Origin: Clostridia bacterium
Lineage (GTDB): Bacteria; Bacillota; Clostridia; Oscillospirales; CAG-272
Length of the DNA: 47,128 bases
Assembly (NCBI GenBank): GCA_017621695.1
Contig: JAGASP010000016.1
Location: forward strand, 1-47,128
Direction of reading: 5' to 3'
In this document: positions 16,151 through 24,287 of the stretch, in pieces
How positions within the stretch are numbered: position 1 is the first letter of the stretch
Layout: each line of letters begins with the position of its first letter
Notes under the pieces: generated by a model
What the model was told of the DNA's origin: nothing
Seen by the model: only the letters and a program-made list of their open reading frames with translations
Databases searched by the model: none
Program-made: the position numbers and the translations under genes

Positions 16151-17892
16151 GGATCCAAGGCTTGACCATATCCGAGGCTTTGGGCGATATCCGTTCCGAG
16201 TATCTGCTTGAAGCCGAGGAAGCCTATTTTGTGGCCATCACCCAAAAACGACGCCCTTCCCGAAACGGTTGGCTGACGCGCTTTGTAAACAGCGGCTGGG
16301 GCGTGGCCATCATCTGCGCTTTGGTGGCTGTCAGCGTGATGGGCGGTATCATCTGGGCGGGGTTCCGGGCGGGGGACGTGCCGCCTGGGTATAACGACGT
16401 CATCACCGGCGAGGTCTATCTCACAGCAGGCGGGCAGACCGTGACTCCCGAGGCCTTCTTTGGATACAGCGAGGTGCATAAGGGCAACCAAAGCGCCATG
16501 TCCTGCGGGGCGGGCTTCTACGGCGAGTTCACCGTCTCCCCCGTGCCGACCCTGACTTATGCGGATGATCTGCGGTTGCATATGCCCAAAAACTACACGC
16601 TGGAGGCGGTCTACGTATACGATCCCGCTGCACCGACGGAGGCGATATATACCTTTGAATCTGTTGATGATTTGGAAACCTTAACGGCTGGGAGCTATTA
16701 CGTTTCCCTGCGGATCACCCACACCGAGGGCAAAAATGAATACGGCTACGATTATGCTTTTTGCTTGGCGGTGCCTCCCGAGGTGGAGCTTCCCATCATG
16801 AAACAGCCCCACGCATGGCCTGTGTTTGATCCGCCTGCGAATGCCTTTTTGGGCGAAAGCACCGGCACATATCCCGACGGGGGATCGGTGGCCAATATTC
16901 CGCTGACGGCGGCTTATACACAGGTGCGGATGCCCGAAGGGATGCGCTGGTACGTCATGACCGCCCGCTATGCCCAAGGGGCGGGGGATGGAGGAGTGAT
17001 CTTTCTATTGTACGATCCGCAAAACGATCCAAGCACACCCTATATCGCCATTGACAAGCAGCTGCAATTTATATATCCTCCTGCTCGCACATTGCTCCAA
17101 CTGGAGGACGGTCGCATCATCACTCTTCACGCCGATGAAGATCTTTTCTCGCAAAACGCAAGCCTTGAGGTCACGGCTCACCTATGGATGTGGAGCAAGG
17201 TAGACCCCGACACGGGTGAAGAATTGGAGGAGCTTCAGCTTCTCCCCATAGGAGAGGCTTGGTCATATACCTTTGACCTCACAGATGCCTTGGGCGCATC
17301 GCGGGATTGGCAGTACGCTTTCGCCACCTATATCTACGGGCTGACCAACGGCGAGACCCCCACCCTGCGGGTGCTTTTGGATAATCTGTTCTGCGAGACA
17401 GATGAGGTCAAATACGATCTGGCACAATATGAACACTTCTCCGAGGAAGAAAATCTGACCACGGGCTGGGCGCGACTGCAAAGAATTATGAAGGGGGAGT
17501 TGAGACCCGATTTGTGGGTACAGCCCGAATCCCTCCATCGCGTGTCTTATATAGAATATGACGCAGACTTCCTGCTGCCCATCGCTGAGGAGGCTGCCGC
17601 GCATATTTCCGAAAGCGCGCTCCCCGTTTACCGTTCGAATGATGAAAAACCGACGGGCGAAGGCTGTCTTCGTTTCGTTGCCATTCCCGAGGAGACGCTG
17701 GGCTACTACGGTTACCGTATAGAGCGTACCGAGCAAGCCATCACCCTCTATGCTGCAAGCCCGAACGGATCCATGGAAGCATTCGTCTATTTGGCGGAGG
17801 CTTTCGTCACAGGATATGAAGACGGCTGTTACCTCATCTTCGAAGACAAAGATTTTTTGCCCATTGGCTCAACCATTGAGGTTCGGGGATAA
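16147..17892 (+). CDS. Single-pass membrane protein with unrelated ectodomain; probable sensor/anti-sigma of module 2
   Basis: The 581-residue protein repeats the module 1 plan: a short N-terminal cytoplasmic region with GDIRSEYLLEAE (compare TDIREDYIRDAE), then the same transmembrane stretch at residues 48-72, identical in all 25 residues. The ectodomain of about 510 residues contains no leucine-rich repeats. It begins with a domain of about 140 residues (VYLTAGGQTVTPEAFFGY through SYYVSLRITHTEGKNEYGYDYAF) and continues into aromatic- and acid-rich sequence I cannot assign. The first part faintly recalls the extracellular domain of some clostridial BlaR1-like proteins, but this is only an impression. 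The function, sensing an external ligand and controlling the sigma factor, is inferred from the shared architecture. Confidence 0.72.
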   Translation: MRIQGLTISEALGDIRSEYLLEAEEAYFVAITQKRRPSRNGWLTRFVNSGWGVAIICALVAVSVMGGIIWAGFRAGDVPPGYNDVITGEVYLTAGGQTVTPEAFFGYSEVHKGNQSAMSCGAGFYGEFTVSPVPTLTYADDLRLHMPKNYTLEAVYVYDPAAPTEAIYTFESVDDLETLTAGSYYVSLRITHTEGKNEYGYDYAFCLAVPPEVELPIMKQPHAWPVFDPPANAFLGESTGTYPDGGSVANIPLTAAYTQVRMPEGMRWYVMTARYAQGAGDGGVIFLLYDPQNDPSTPYIAIDKQLQFIYPPARTLLQLEDGRIITLHADEDLFSQNASLEVTAHLWMWSKVDPDTGEELEELQLLPIGEAWSYTFDLTDALGASRDWQYAFATYIYGLTNGETPTLRVLLDNLFCETDEVKYDLAQYEHFSEEENLTTGWARLQRIMKGELRPDLWVQPESLHRVSYIEYDADFLLPIAEEAAAHISESALPVYRSNDEKPTGEGCLRFVAIPEETLGYYGYRIERTEQAITLYAASPNGSMEAFVYLAEAFVTGYEDGCYLIFEDKDFLPIGSTIEVRG

Positions 17893-17929
17893 CGCCCTTA
17901 AGCCATTCAGTCGGTGGCAGTAAAAATTC

Positions 17930-17964
17930 AGGCTGTTGCGAGCCAACACTCGCAACAGCCTTTC
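17930..17964. terminator. Terminator between sigma module 2 and holA
   Basis: Perfect 13-bp arms (17930-17942 and 17949-17961, core GGCTGTTGCGAG) with loop CCAACA are followed by TTTCTT. It lies between the convergent stops at 17892 and 17977. Confidence 0.88.
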
Positions 17965-17976
17965 TTGTATCCATAC

Positions 17977-19023
17977 CTACAATGAACAAATCAATTTTTC
18001 GATCACCCCGTATCCCGCCAAGGCACCCACACCGCCCTTCATGGCGGCATCGGCCTCACGGCAGGCATCCACGGCCTGCGCCAACCGTTCGGGCGGCACC
18101 TTGCTCGCTTGGCGCAGATACAGCCCCACGCGGTATTCGTGCATTTTGAGCGCGGCAGAGATCTCGGCGGAGGTCTGTCCCGATGCGCCCAAAGCGCCCA
18201 CCATGGCAAGATCGCAGACCACGCGGGACACCTCGGAAAGCACAAACACAGGCTCCACACGGCGGAATTTGAGGTCAGCAAGGATGTCCAGCGCGTCCCC
18301 GCGTCTTCGCTCGGTGATGGCGTTGGTAAACGCGAACGCGTCATACTCCACCGCGGGAACAGCGGCGGTCTTTATATCCGCCTCGGCGACGGTTTTACGC
18401 CCGTGGGAGAGCACATAAAAGGCAACCTTTTCGATCTCGCTTGCCAGAACGTACATATCCCGTCCGCAATAGGTCACGGTGAAGTGACACAGCTCGGGGG
18501 ATGCCTCCACGCCATGGTGGAGATAATGCTTTTGCACCCAGCCCGAAAGCTTGGCGGGGGTGTTTTTTTCAAAGTTGACGGGGATCAGATATTCCCCCAG
18601 CTCGGATAGCAGCTTGGAGGGACGCTTGGGGAGCGTACCTGCATCAAGACAATCCGAATCTGCGGACAAAATGACCAGATTGAAGGGATAATGCTCCAGC
18701 TCTGCCAACGCTTCAAGTAGGTTTTCCATGTCCCCCGCGCGCATGGCATTGAAATCCAGTCCTGTGACGGTGATGACCTTTCGGTCAGCGCCCATGGGAG
18801 GCGTAGATATGGCATCCAGCAGGGCGTCTGTCGTAAAATCCGCACCGCCCAGACGGATGTCATTGAAATACGCCAGCCCCTCGTCCTCCCCGCAAAGGGT
18901 CTTGCGGGCAAGTCTTATGGCATTGGCCTTGAGGTAATCCTCTTCACCGAAGAAAAGATACCCCACAGCGGGAGCGCTTTTCAAGTCGCGGCGAAAGTCT
19001 GGTTCTTTGATGATGGCTTTCAT
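17977..19023 (-). CDS. holA: DNA polymerase III delta subunit
   Basis: The 348-residue protein fits the clamp-loader delta subunit, which opens the beta sliding clamp and loads it onto primed DNA. Family features are the N-terminal YLFFGEEDYLKANAI motif, an FNAMR/LEALAELE middle region, VNFEKNTPAKLSGWVQK, GRDMYVLASEIEK, and a C-terminal collar helix region (AMKGGVGALAGYGVIEKLI). The start at 19023 has AAGGAG seven bases upstream; an in-frame ATG eight codons earlier lacks one. Its immediate neighbours are unrelated, and the upstream gap is full of short repeats. Confidence 0.9.
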   Translation of the reverse strand: MKAIIKEPDFRRDLKSAPAVGYLFFGEEDYLKANAIRLARKTLCGEDEGLAYFNDIRLGGADFTTDALLDAISTPPMGADRKVITVTGLDFNAMRAGDMENLLEALAELEHYPFNLVILSADSDCLDAGTLPKRPSKLLSELGEYLIPVNFEKNTPAKLSGWVQKHYLHHGVEASPELCHFTVTYCGRDMYVLASEIEKVAFYVLSHGRKTVAEADIKTAAVPAVEYDAFAFTNAITERRRGDALDILADLKFRRVEPVFVLSEVSRVVCDLAMVGALGASGQTSAEISAALKMHEYRVGLYLRQASKVPPERLAQAVDACREADAAMKGGVGALAGYGVIEKLICSL

Positions 19024-19088
19024 GGGTACTCCTTTCATTCGGATCATAGGGGAGGTAAATTGTTGTTTAGCGGAGAATTAACGAAAAC

Positions 19089-19192
19089 CCGTAGGGGCGA
19101 CCCTATGTGGTCGCCCGTCGTCCCGACATCGACAAAACCCTTGTGGGTCAACAATCTTTTTGGCGGGAGGCCACACAGGGCCTCCCCTACGG
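19089..19192. repeat. CGTAGGGG-type intergenic element
   Basis: The element begins with CCGTAGGGG (19089-19097) and ends with its inverse CCCCTACGG (19184-19192). Inside are two hairpins, GGCGACC with GGTCGCC and GGGAGGCC with GGCCTCCC. Related sequence occurs at 20709-20802 and 34553-34680. It has no coding frame and could be a small non-autonomous element. Confidence 0.7.
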
Positions 19193-19213
19193 CCATATTG
19201 GTCATACGCCCGT

Positions 19214-19390
19214 AAACAACAATTTACCGCTATACTGCCCATCGAGTGATTCACTCGGATTTGGAGAGAGTTACGCGATATTGGCCACCGCACTGCGGCA
19301 AACAACAATTTACCGTTGCATTGCCCATCGGGTGATACGCACTCGCCTTGGAGAGTGTTACGCGATATTGGTTGCCGCACTGCGGCATGA
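19214..19390 (+). repeat. AAACAACAATTTA repeat units, locus B (two tandem copies)
   Basis: Units start at 19214 and 19300, each beginning AAACAACAATTTACCG and containing TGCCCATCG, GTGAT, GGAGAG and TTACGCGATATTGG. They are 86-90 bp long, and a degenerate third start is visible near 19391. An inverted copy of the core (TAAATTGTTGTTTA) is at 19056-19069. The same unit lies upstream of the amidase at 221-325. Both loci precede a gene in the same orientation. Confidence 0.75.
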
Positions 19391-19438
19391 CCAACAAATT
19401 ATTTGCCCCTCATCAATAACACATAAGGACTACATATC

Positions 19439-20695
19439 ATGCAATTTTCAGAAAAAATTCTTACATTGACCGCTGAGGCAGAGGTGGCGCTTGCCCCTCA
19501 CTTTGCCCATATTGACCGCGTGTCCTTTGAGAACACCCAAAAGGTCATGGATGCCTTCCGCGAGCATCGCGTGGCCATGACCATGTTCGACGGCACCAGC
19601 GGCTACGGCTACGACGATCGCGGCCGTGACGTTCTCGACGAGATCTGGGCGGAGGTGATGGGGGCAGAGGCCGCCATTGTACGCCATCAGATCGTCAGCG
19701 GTACCCACGCCCTGTGCATCGGTCTTTTCGGCATCCTCCGTCCCGGTGACGTGATGCTGTCGGTGGCAGGCAAGCCCTACGACACTCTCGAGGAGGTCAT
19801 CGGCATTTCGGGTGAGGAGGGCAACGGCTCCCTCAAGGACTTCGGCATCGACTATGACGTGGTGGATCTGAAGCCCGACGGTCAGTTCGACTTTGACACG
19901 ATAAAAGAAAAGATGAACACCTACGGCAACCGCCTCAAGATGGTCTTCATCCAGCGTTCCAAGGGCTACCTCAACCGCAAGACCCTGTCGGTCAGCGAGA
20001 TCGGTGAGATGGTGAAGTTCGTCAAAGAAAATTCTCCCGACACCTACGTGGTGGTGGACAACTGCTACGGCGAGTTCGTGGAGACGGTCGAGCCCACCGC
20101 CGTGGGCGCTGACCTCATCATCGGTTCCCTCATCAAGAACCCCGGCGGTGGTATGGCCGAGACCGGTGGTTATCTGGCAGGCACCAAGCGCGCCGTGGAG
20201 CTTTGCTCCTATCGTCTCACCTCCGTAGGTGTTGGCGGGGAAGTGGGCGCTACCTTCAACCACAACAAGACCTTCTACAAGGGTCTGTTCTATGCGCCCC
20301 ACACCACCGCCCAGGCGCTCAAGACCGCCCATCTGGCCGCCTATCTCTTTGAGGCCTTGGGCTACACCGTGGAGCCTCGCTGGAACGAGGAGAGACACGA
20401 CATCATCCAGTCTGTCATCACGGGCAAGGGAGAATTGCTCTGCGCTTTCTGCCGTGGTATCCAATCCGCCTCCCCCGTGGATTCCCACGTGACCCCCGAG
20501 CCTTGGGCTATGCCCGGTTACGGAGATCCCGTTATCATGGCGGCAGGCGCGTTTACGCAGGGCTCTTCCATCGAGCTGTCGGCTGACGGTCCCATGCGTC
20601 CTCCCTATACCGTCTTCTTCCAGGGAGGCTTGACCTATGAGAGCGGCAAGCTGGGAATTCTGGCTGCGGCTGAGGCGATGTTTCATACTAAATAG
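19439..20695 (+). CDS. Methionine gamma-lyase-family PLP enzyme (aluminium-resistance family)
   Basis: The 418-residue protein belongs to the Met_gamma_lyase/aluminium-resistance family (PF06838), common in Firmicutes but poorly characterised. Family segments include FDGTSGYGYDDRGRDVLDE, QIVSGTHAL, FIQRSKGYLNRKTL, VVVDNCYGEF with the cofactor-contacting Asp, and GSLIKNPGGGMAETGGYLAG with the expected PLP lysine Lys233. Family members are annotated as carbon-sulfur lyases from fold similarity; the physiological substrate is not settled. AAGGAC lies about eleven bases before the ATG. The gene appears to be a single unit with repeats on both sides. Confidence 0.9.
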   Translation: MQFSEKILTLTAEAEVALAPHFAHIDRVSFENTQKVMDAFREHRVAMTMFDGTSGYGYDDRGRDVLDEIWAEVMGAEAAIVRHQIVSGTHALCIGLFGILRPGDVMLSVAGKPYDTLEEVIGISGEEGNGSLKDFGIDYDVVDLKPDGQFDFDTIKEKMNTYGNRLKMVFIQRSKGYLNRKTLSVSEIGEMVKFVKENSPDTYVVVDNCYGEFVETVEPTAVGADLIIGSLIKNPGGGMAETGGYLAGTKRAVELCSYRLTSVGVGGEVGATFNHNKTFYKGLFYAPHTTAQALKTAHLAAYLFEALGYTVEPRWNEERHDIIQSVITGKGELLCAFCRGIQSASPVDSHVTPEPWAMPGYGDPVIMAAGAFTQGSSIELSADGPMRPPYTVFFQGGLTYESGKLGILAAAEAMFHTK

Positions 20696-20708
20696 GATAT
20701 TTTTATAA

Positions 20709-20802
20709 CCGTAGGGGCGCATTCCATATGCGCCCGTCAGCATAGAAAATTGAGGCGAGCCTTGCTTTTTAAATTTCGTGTGGATATGGAATCCACCCCT
20801 AC
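20709..20802. repeat. CGTAGGGG-type intergenic element with terminal inverted repeats
   Basis: The left end CGTAGGGGCGCATTCCATAT (20709-20728) and the inverse of the right end, CGTAGGGGTGGATTCCATAT (20783-20802), agree at all but two positions. The roughly 94-bp element lies between a stop codon and the leader of the next gene. It resembles a miniature inverted-repeat element, but no flanking target duplication is obvious. Confidence 0.65.
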
Positions 20803-20865
20803 GATGGTTCGGGTCTACCTCCCCACAGAAATACCGTATAAATATTACAGGAAGGTGAAAGCATA

Positions 20866-21759
20866 ATGAAAAAGATCACATGGAAGCTGACGACTTGCCT
20901 TATGGCCACACTGCTGCTTTGTATGCCCGTTTTGACGGGATGTGACAAGCCCGAGGAAGAGCCCGAAACTACCTTGGATGAGGTGAGCGAAGGCGCGACA
21001 GAGGCAGCATCCGAAGAAACGACCGAGGAAATGACCGAGGAAATGACCGAGGAAACGACCGAGGCAACGACCGAGGCAACGACCGAGGCAACGACCGAAG
21101 AGTCGACTGAGCCGACTCACCCGCTGGAATATTCTGCGGGCTTGAAATTTACGTCCAACGGTGACGGCACTTGTTATGTCAGCGGGATCGGCGAATGTAC
21201 TGATGCCGACGTGATGATTCCTATCGTATCTCCGGATGGAGAACAAGTGACGAGCATAGGACAGACGGCGTTCAGAAATTGCGCCAACATTACGAGCGTT
21301 ATGATTGGAGACGGTGTGACGAGCATCGGGAAGTATGCATTCTACGGATGCACCGGTCTTGCGAGCATTACCATCCCCGACGGCGTGACGAGCATCGAAA
21401 CGGCGGCATTCTACGGTTGTACCGGTCTTGCGAGCATCACCCTCCCCGACAGTTTGACGAGCATCGGAAACATAGTGTTCACTACTTGCACCGGCCTTAC
21501 GAGCGTCACCATCCCCGATAGCGTGACGAGTATCGAATTTATGACATTCGGCGGTTGCACTGGCCTGACGACCGTCACCATCTCCGACAGCTTGGTATGC
21601 ATCGGAAATCACGCATTTGACGGTTGCGATGCGCTTACAGACATTCACTACTCCGGCACCCAATACCAATGGTGGCGCGTAGACGTTCAACATGATAACA
21701 ATTCCTTGTACTCCGCCACCATCCACTGCACCGATGGCGACATTCCACCTGAGCTGTAA
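20866..21759 (+). CDS. BspA-type leucine-rich-repeat lipoprotein
   Basis: The 297-residue protein has a lipoprotein signal (LTGC near residue 26), so it should be anchored on the outer face of the membrane. A low-complexity Thr/Glu stretch follows, built from four-residue units (TEEM, TEAT) encoded by 12-bp tandem repeats at about 21021-21106. From residue 92 comes the same cap seen in the sigma-module sensor (SNGDGTCYVSGIGECTD) and about five LRR_5 repeats (GLASITIPDGVTSIE and similar). BspA-type repeats mediate binding to proteins or surfaces; the ligand here is unknown. GGAAGGTG precedes the start, and a terminator follows. Confidence 0.85.
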   Translation: MKKITWKLTTCLMATLLLCMPVLTGCDKPEEEPETTLDEVSEGATEAASEETTEEMTEEMTEETTEATTEATTEATTEESTEPTHPLEYSAGLKFTSNGDGTCYVSGIGECTDADVMIPIVSPDGEQVTSIGQTAFRNCANITSVMIGDGVTSIGKYAFYGCTGLASITIPDGVTSIETAAFYGCTGLASITLPDSLTSIGNIVFTTCTGLTSVTIPDSVTSIEFMTFGGCTGLTTVTISDSLVCIGNHAFDGCDALTDIHYSGTQYQWWRVDVQHDNNSLYSATIHCTDGDIPPEL

Positions 21760-21775
21760 ATTTTTATCTCCCTCA

Positions 21776-21809
21776 AGAGGATGCCCCACCGCGGAGCATC
21801 CTCTTTTTG
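21776..21809 (+). terminator. Terminator of the LRR lipoprotein gene
   Basis: Arms AGAGGATGC (21776-21784) and GCATCCTCT (21796-21804) are followed by a T-run. Confidence 0.88.
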
Positions 21810-21847
21810 AATTTTTCTGTTCCTTCAAAGAAAATTGCGGTTTTCTC

Positions 21848-21876
21848 TTGCGAAAATCGGGATTTTATGTTATACT
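21848..21876 (+). promoter_or_regulatory. Promoter of the PsbP-like lipoprotein gene
   Basis: TTGCGA (21848-21853) and TATACT (21871-21876) are separated by 17 bp. The leader before the ATG at 21965 is about 80 bases. Confidence 0.7.
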
Positions 21877-21964
21877 ATAATAAGTTGTAGCGTTTGTTCA
21901 AATCCGCTTAACGATTTTCATGTATCCTATCACCATCCAAGATAAAGTAAATCAGGAGCCAAAA

Positions 21965-23068
21965 ATGAATTTGAAAACTAAGCTTTGTCGCATTCTTTGC
22001 TTGTTCCTTTCGGTCATCCTTCTGATCGGCGCTCTCGCTTCCTGCGCGTCTACCTCCGAGGTGCCCGAAGGCTATCAATACGCCACCTGTGCGGGTGAAT
22101 ATTTCCGCCTCTTTGTGCCGACCCAATGGACAGTCAACACCGAAAGCGGCATCTCCAGCGCCTATATTTCCTCTACCGTTAACGCCGCTGTTTCTATGGT
22201 GGAGGTTTCGTTTGTGCACGATGCTGAGAAGGAGGAAACCCCTCTCGAGCAGTTCAAGACTTCCCACATGGCCGAGCTTGAGACCCATAAGGGGTATCAG
22301 GCAGAAAAGCTGTTTGACAGCACCCTGTCGGGACACCGCGCTGTGGACATGACCTACGTCATGACGGTTGCGGGCAGGCCCTCCAAGGATTCCCCCAGCG
22401 GGGAGAGCGACCGCCGCTTCCGTCAGGTGCTCTCCTACGTTTCGGAGCAGGGAAGATACTATCTCTTTACCTTCTCCGCGCCCAAGGATGAATTTGAGCG
22501 CTGGCTGGATATCGTGGATGAGATCCTGGAGAATATTACCTTTGAAAGCTTCCCCTTTGAGGGCTCGGATGACCGCAAGATCCCCACGTCTGTGGACGTG
22601 CCCGAGGGAATGAAGCTGGTTTCGGACAACGAGGTCGGTTACCGCTTCTTCGCTCCCGAATCCTGGATCAGAGACACCAGGAACGGCCAGAACTTCGTGT
22701 ACGTTTCCGAGGAGGATCGCTCCAACGTCAGTATGTTCTCCTATGACATCGGTGAGGACGCGACCTATACGGTGGATACCTACTGGGAAACGTGCAAGGA
22801 GCAGTACGAAAATACGCTCGGTGACTTCGTCCTTGTCAGCGAGTCCGAGATCACCCTCAAAAACGGTGACAACGGTGAGAAAACCGCCAAGGTCTATGAG
22901 TACACATATACGTTGGGCGGTGTTTCCTACAAAGCACGCCAGATGGTGGTGCTCGTCGGTATGATTTATACCATGACCTATACCGCCCTGCCCGAGCAGT
23001 ACGATCTCCACATCTCCGAGGTGGAAGCCATGGAGCAGGCGCTGTATTTCCGCAAATTGGGTGACTGA
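21965..23068 (+). CDS. Lipoprotein with two PsbP/Mog1-like domains
   Basis: The 367-residue protein has a lipoprotein signal ending LASC (about residue 26). Two similar domains follow, starting near residues 40 and 210. Each opens with an aromatic-rich strand pattern, EYFRLFVPTQWTVNT and GYRFFAPESWIRDTRNG, and ends in Y(S)FTF/MTYTALPEQ strands. This pattern resembles PsbP- or Mog1-like folds common in clostridial lipoproteins of unknown role. The start at 21965 has AGGAG nine bases upstream. The cysteine desulfurase gene begins only 5 bp after this gene, so the two are co-transcribed, although no functional link is obvious. Confidence 0.7.
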   Translation: MNLKTKLCRILCLFLSVILLIGALASCASTSEVPEGYQYATCAGEYFRLFVPTQWTVNTESGISSAYISSTVNAAVSMVEVSFVHDAEKEETPLEQFKTSHMAELETHKGYQAEKLFDSTLSGHRAVDMTYVMTVAGRPSKDSPSGESDRRFRQVLSYVSEQGRYYLFTFSAPKDEFERWLDIVDEILENITFESFPFEGSDDRKIPTSVDVPEGMKLVSDNEVGYRFFAPESWIRDTRNGQNFVYVSEEDRSNVSMFSYDIGEDATYTVDTYWETCKEQYENTLGDFVLVSESEITLKNGDNGEKTAKVYEYTYTLGGVSYKARQMVVLVGMIYTMTYTALPEQYDLHISEVEAMEQALYFRKLGD

Positions 23069-23073
23069 TATAC

Positions 23074-24243
23074 ATGAAACAATGGATCTATTTTGATAAC
23101 AGCGCCACCACCGCGCTCTGTCCCGAAGCGCAAGCCGCCATGACCGAGGCCATGGGCGTTTACGGTAATCCGTCGTCCTTGCACGGCGCGGGTCAGGAAG
23201 CGCATATGCTGCTGGAAAAAGCACGTGGGCAGGTTGCCGCGGCGTTGGGTGTTCGCCTTACCCGTCCTGCCGAGCTGATTTTTACGGCATCGGGCAGCGA
23301 GGCCAATAACCAAGCCATTTTCGGCACGGTGTACGCCAAACCGCGCCGCATCGGCAAGCGGATCATTACCACGGATTGCGAGCATCCCTCGGTGGCATCC
23401 GCCATGGCAAGGCTGGAGCGCGAAGGCTTTGAGATCATTCGCATTCCCACCAAAGGCGGTGTTTTGGATGTGGATGCCGCCATTGCCGCTTTGGAAACGC
23501 CTACCGTGCTTGTTTCCATGATGCTTGTCAATAATGAAACAGGTGCACGGTTTGACGTGGAACGCGTATTTTCCGCGGCCAAGCGCGTCAATCCCGAGAC
23601 CGTGACCCACTGTGACTGTGTGCAAGGCTTTTTGAAGGTTCCTTTTACTCCGATGTCGCTTAAGGCTGACCTGGTTACGGTCAGCGCACATAAGATCCAC
23701 GGACCCAAGGGTGTGGGCGCGCTGTACGTTTCCCCCGCCATTCATAAGGCCAAGCAGCTGGCATCCCATATCTACGGCGGCGGTCAGGAAAGCGGCTTTA
23801 GAGCAGGCACGGAGAATCTGATCGGCATTGTCGGATTTGGCACGGCCTGTGCCGTGATGTCGGCGCATAAGCAGGAACACGTGGAAACCATGCAGCACTT
23901 GCGGGCGCAGTTGGAAGCAGCCCTTTCACAAAAGGACGTGATCCTCAATATTCCACAAGGTGCGCGCGCGCCGCACGTATTGAGCGTGACATTGCCGCAC
24001 ATCAAATCCCAGACCATGCTGAATCATTTGTCTGCCAAAGGCATCTGCGTATCCAGCGGCTCTGCCTGCTCCGCAAGGGCAACCCATCCGAGTGCTTCTT
24101 TGCTTTCCTTTGGCTTGTCTGCTGCGGCGGCTGACAGTACCGTCCGCATCAGTCTGTGCGAGCGGAACACCCCCGAAGAGGTGGATGCGCTTTGTGACGC
24201 GCTGGAGGACGGCCTCAATCGTCTGGTGCGCATCAAACGTTGA
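23074..24243 (+). CDS. Cysteine desulfurase, NifS/IscS family
   Basis: The 389-residue PLP enzyme would take sulfur from cysteine for Fe-S clusters or tRNA thiolation. Visible motifs are YFDNSATTALCPE, FTASGSEANNQAI, the His of DCEHPSV, VNNETGA, and VSAHKIHGPKG with PLP lysine Lys207. The active-site loop SSGSACSAR carries Cys332. The loop length is typical of group I enzymes. In many Clostridia such a gene sits beside thiI or iscU; neither is here, so its sulfur acceptor is not evident. Translation probably follows that of the lipoprotein just upstream. Confidence 0.93.
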   Translation: MKQWIYFDNSATTALCPEAQAAMTEAMGVYGNPSSLHGAGQEAHMLLEKARGQVAAALGVRLTRPAELIFTASGSEANNQAIFGTVYAKPRRIGKRIITTDCEHPSVASAMARLEREGFEIIRIPTKGGVLDVDAAIAALETPTVLVSMMLVNNETGARFDVERVFSAAKRVNPETVTHCDCVQGFLKVPFTPMSLKADLVTVSAHKIHGPKGVGALYVSPAIHKAKQLASHIYGGGQESGFRAGTENLIGIVGFGTACAVMSAHKQEHVETMQHLRAQLEAALSQKDVILNIPQGARAPHVLSVTLPHIKSQTMLNHLSAKGICVSSGSACSARATHPSASLLSFGLSAAAADSTVRISLCERNTPEEVDALCDALEDGLNRLVRIKR

Positions 24244-24254
24244 AAGTTATACAG

Positions 24255-24282
24255 AAAAAGCAGTCGATGACGACTGCTTTTT
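24255..24282. terminator. Bidirectional terminator
   Basis: Perfect 12-bp arms AAAAAGCAGTCG (24255-24266) and CGACTGCTTTTT (24271-24282) with loop ATGA lie between the convergent genes ending at 24243 and 24288. Confidence 0.92.
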
Positions 24283-24287
24283 TTGAT

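Noticed and set aside
19214..19390. Possible CRISPR array
   Set aside because: There are only two to three units of 86-91 bp without short repeats separated by unique spacers, and no cas genes lie nearby.
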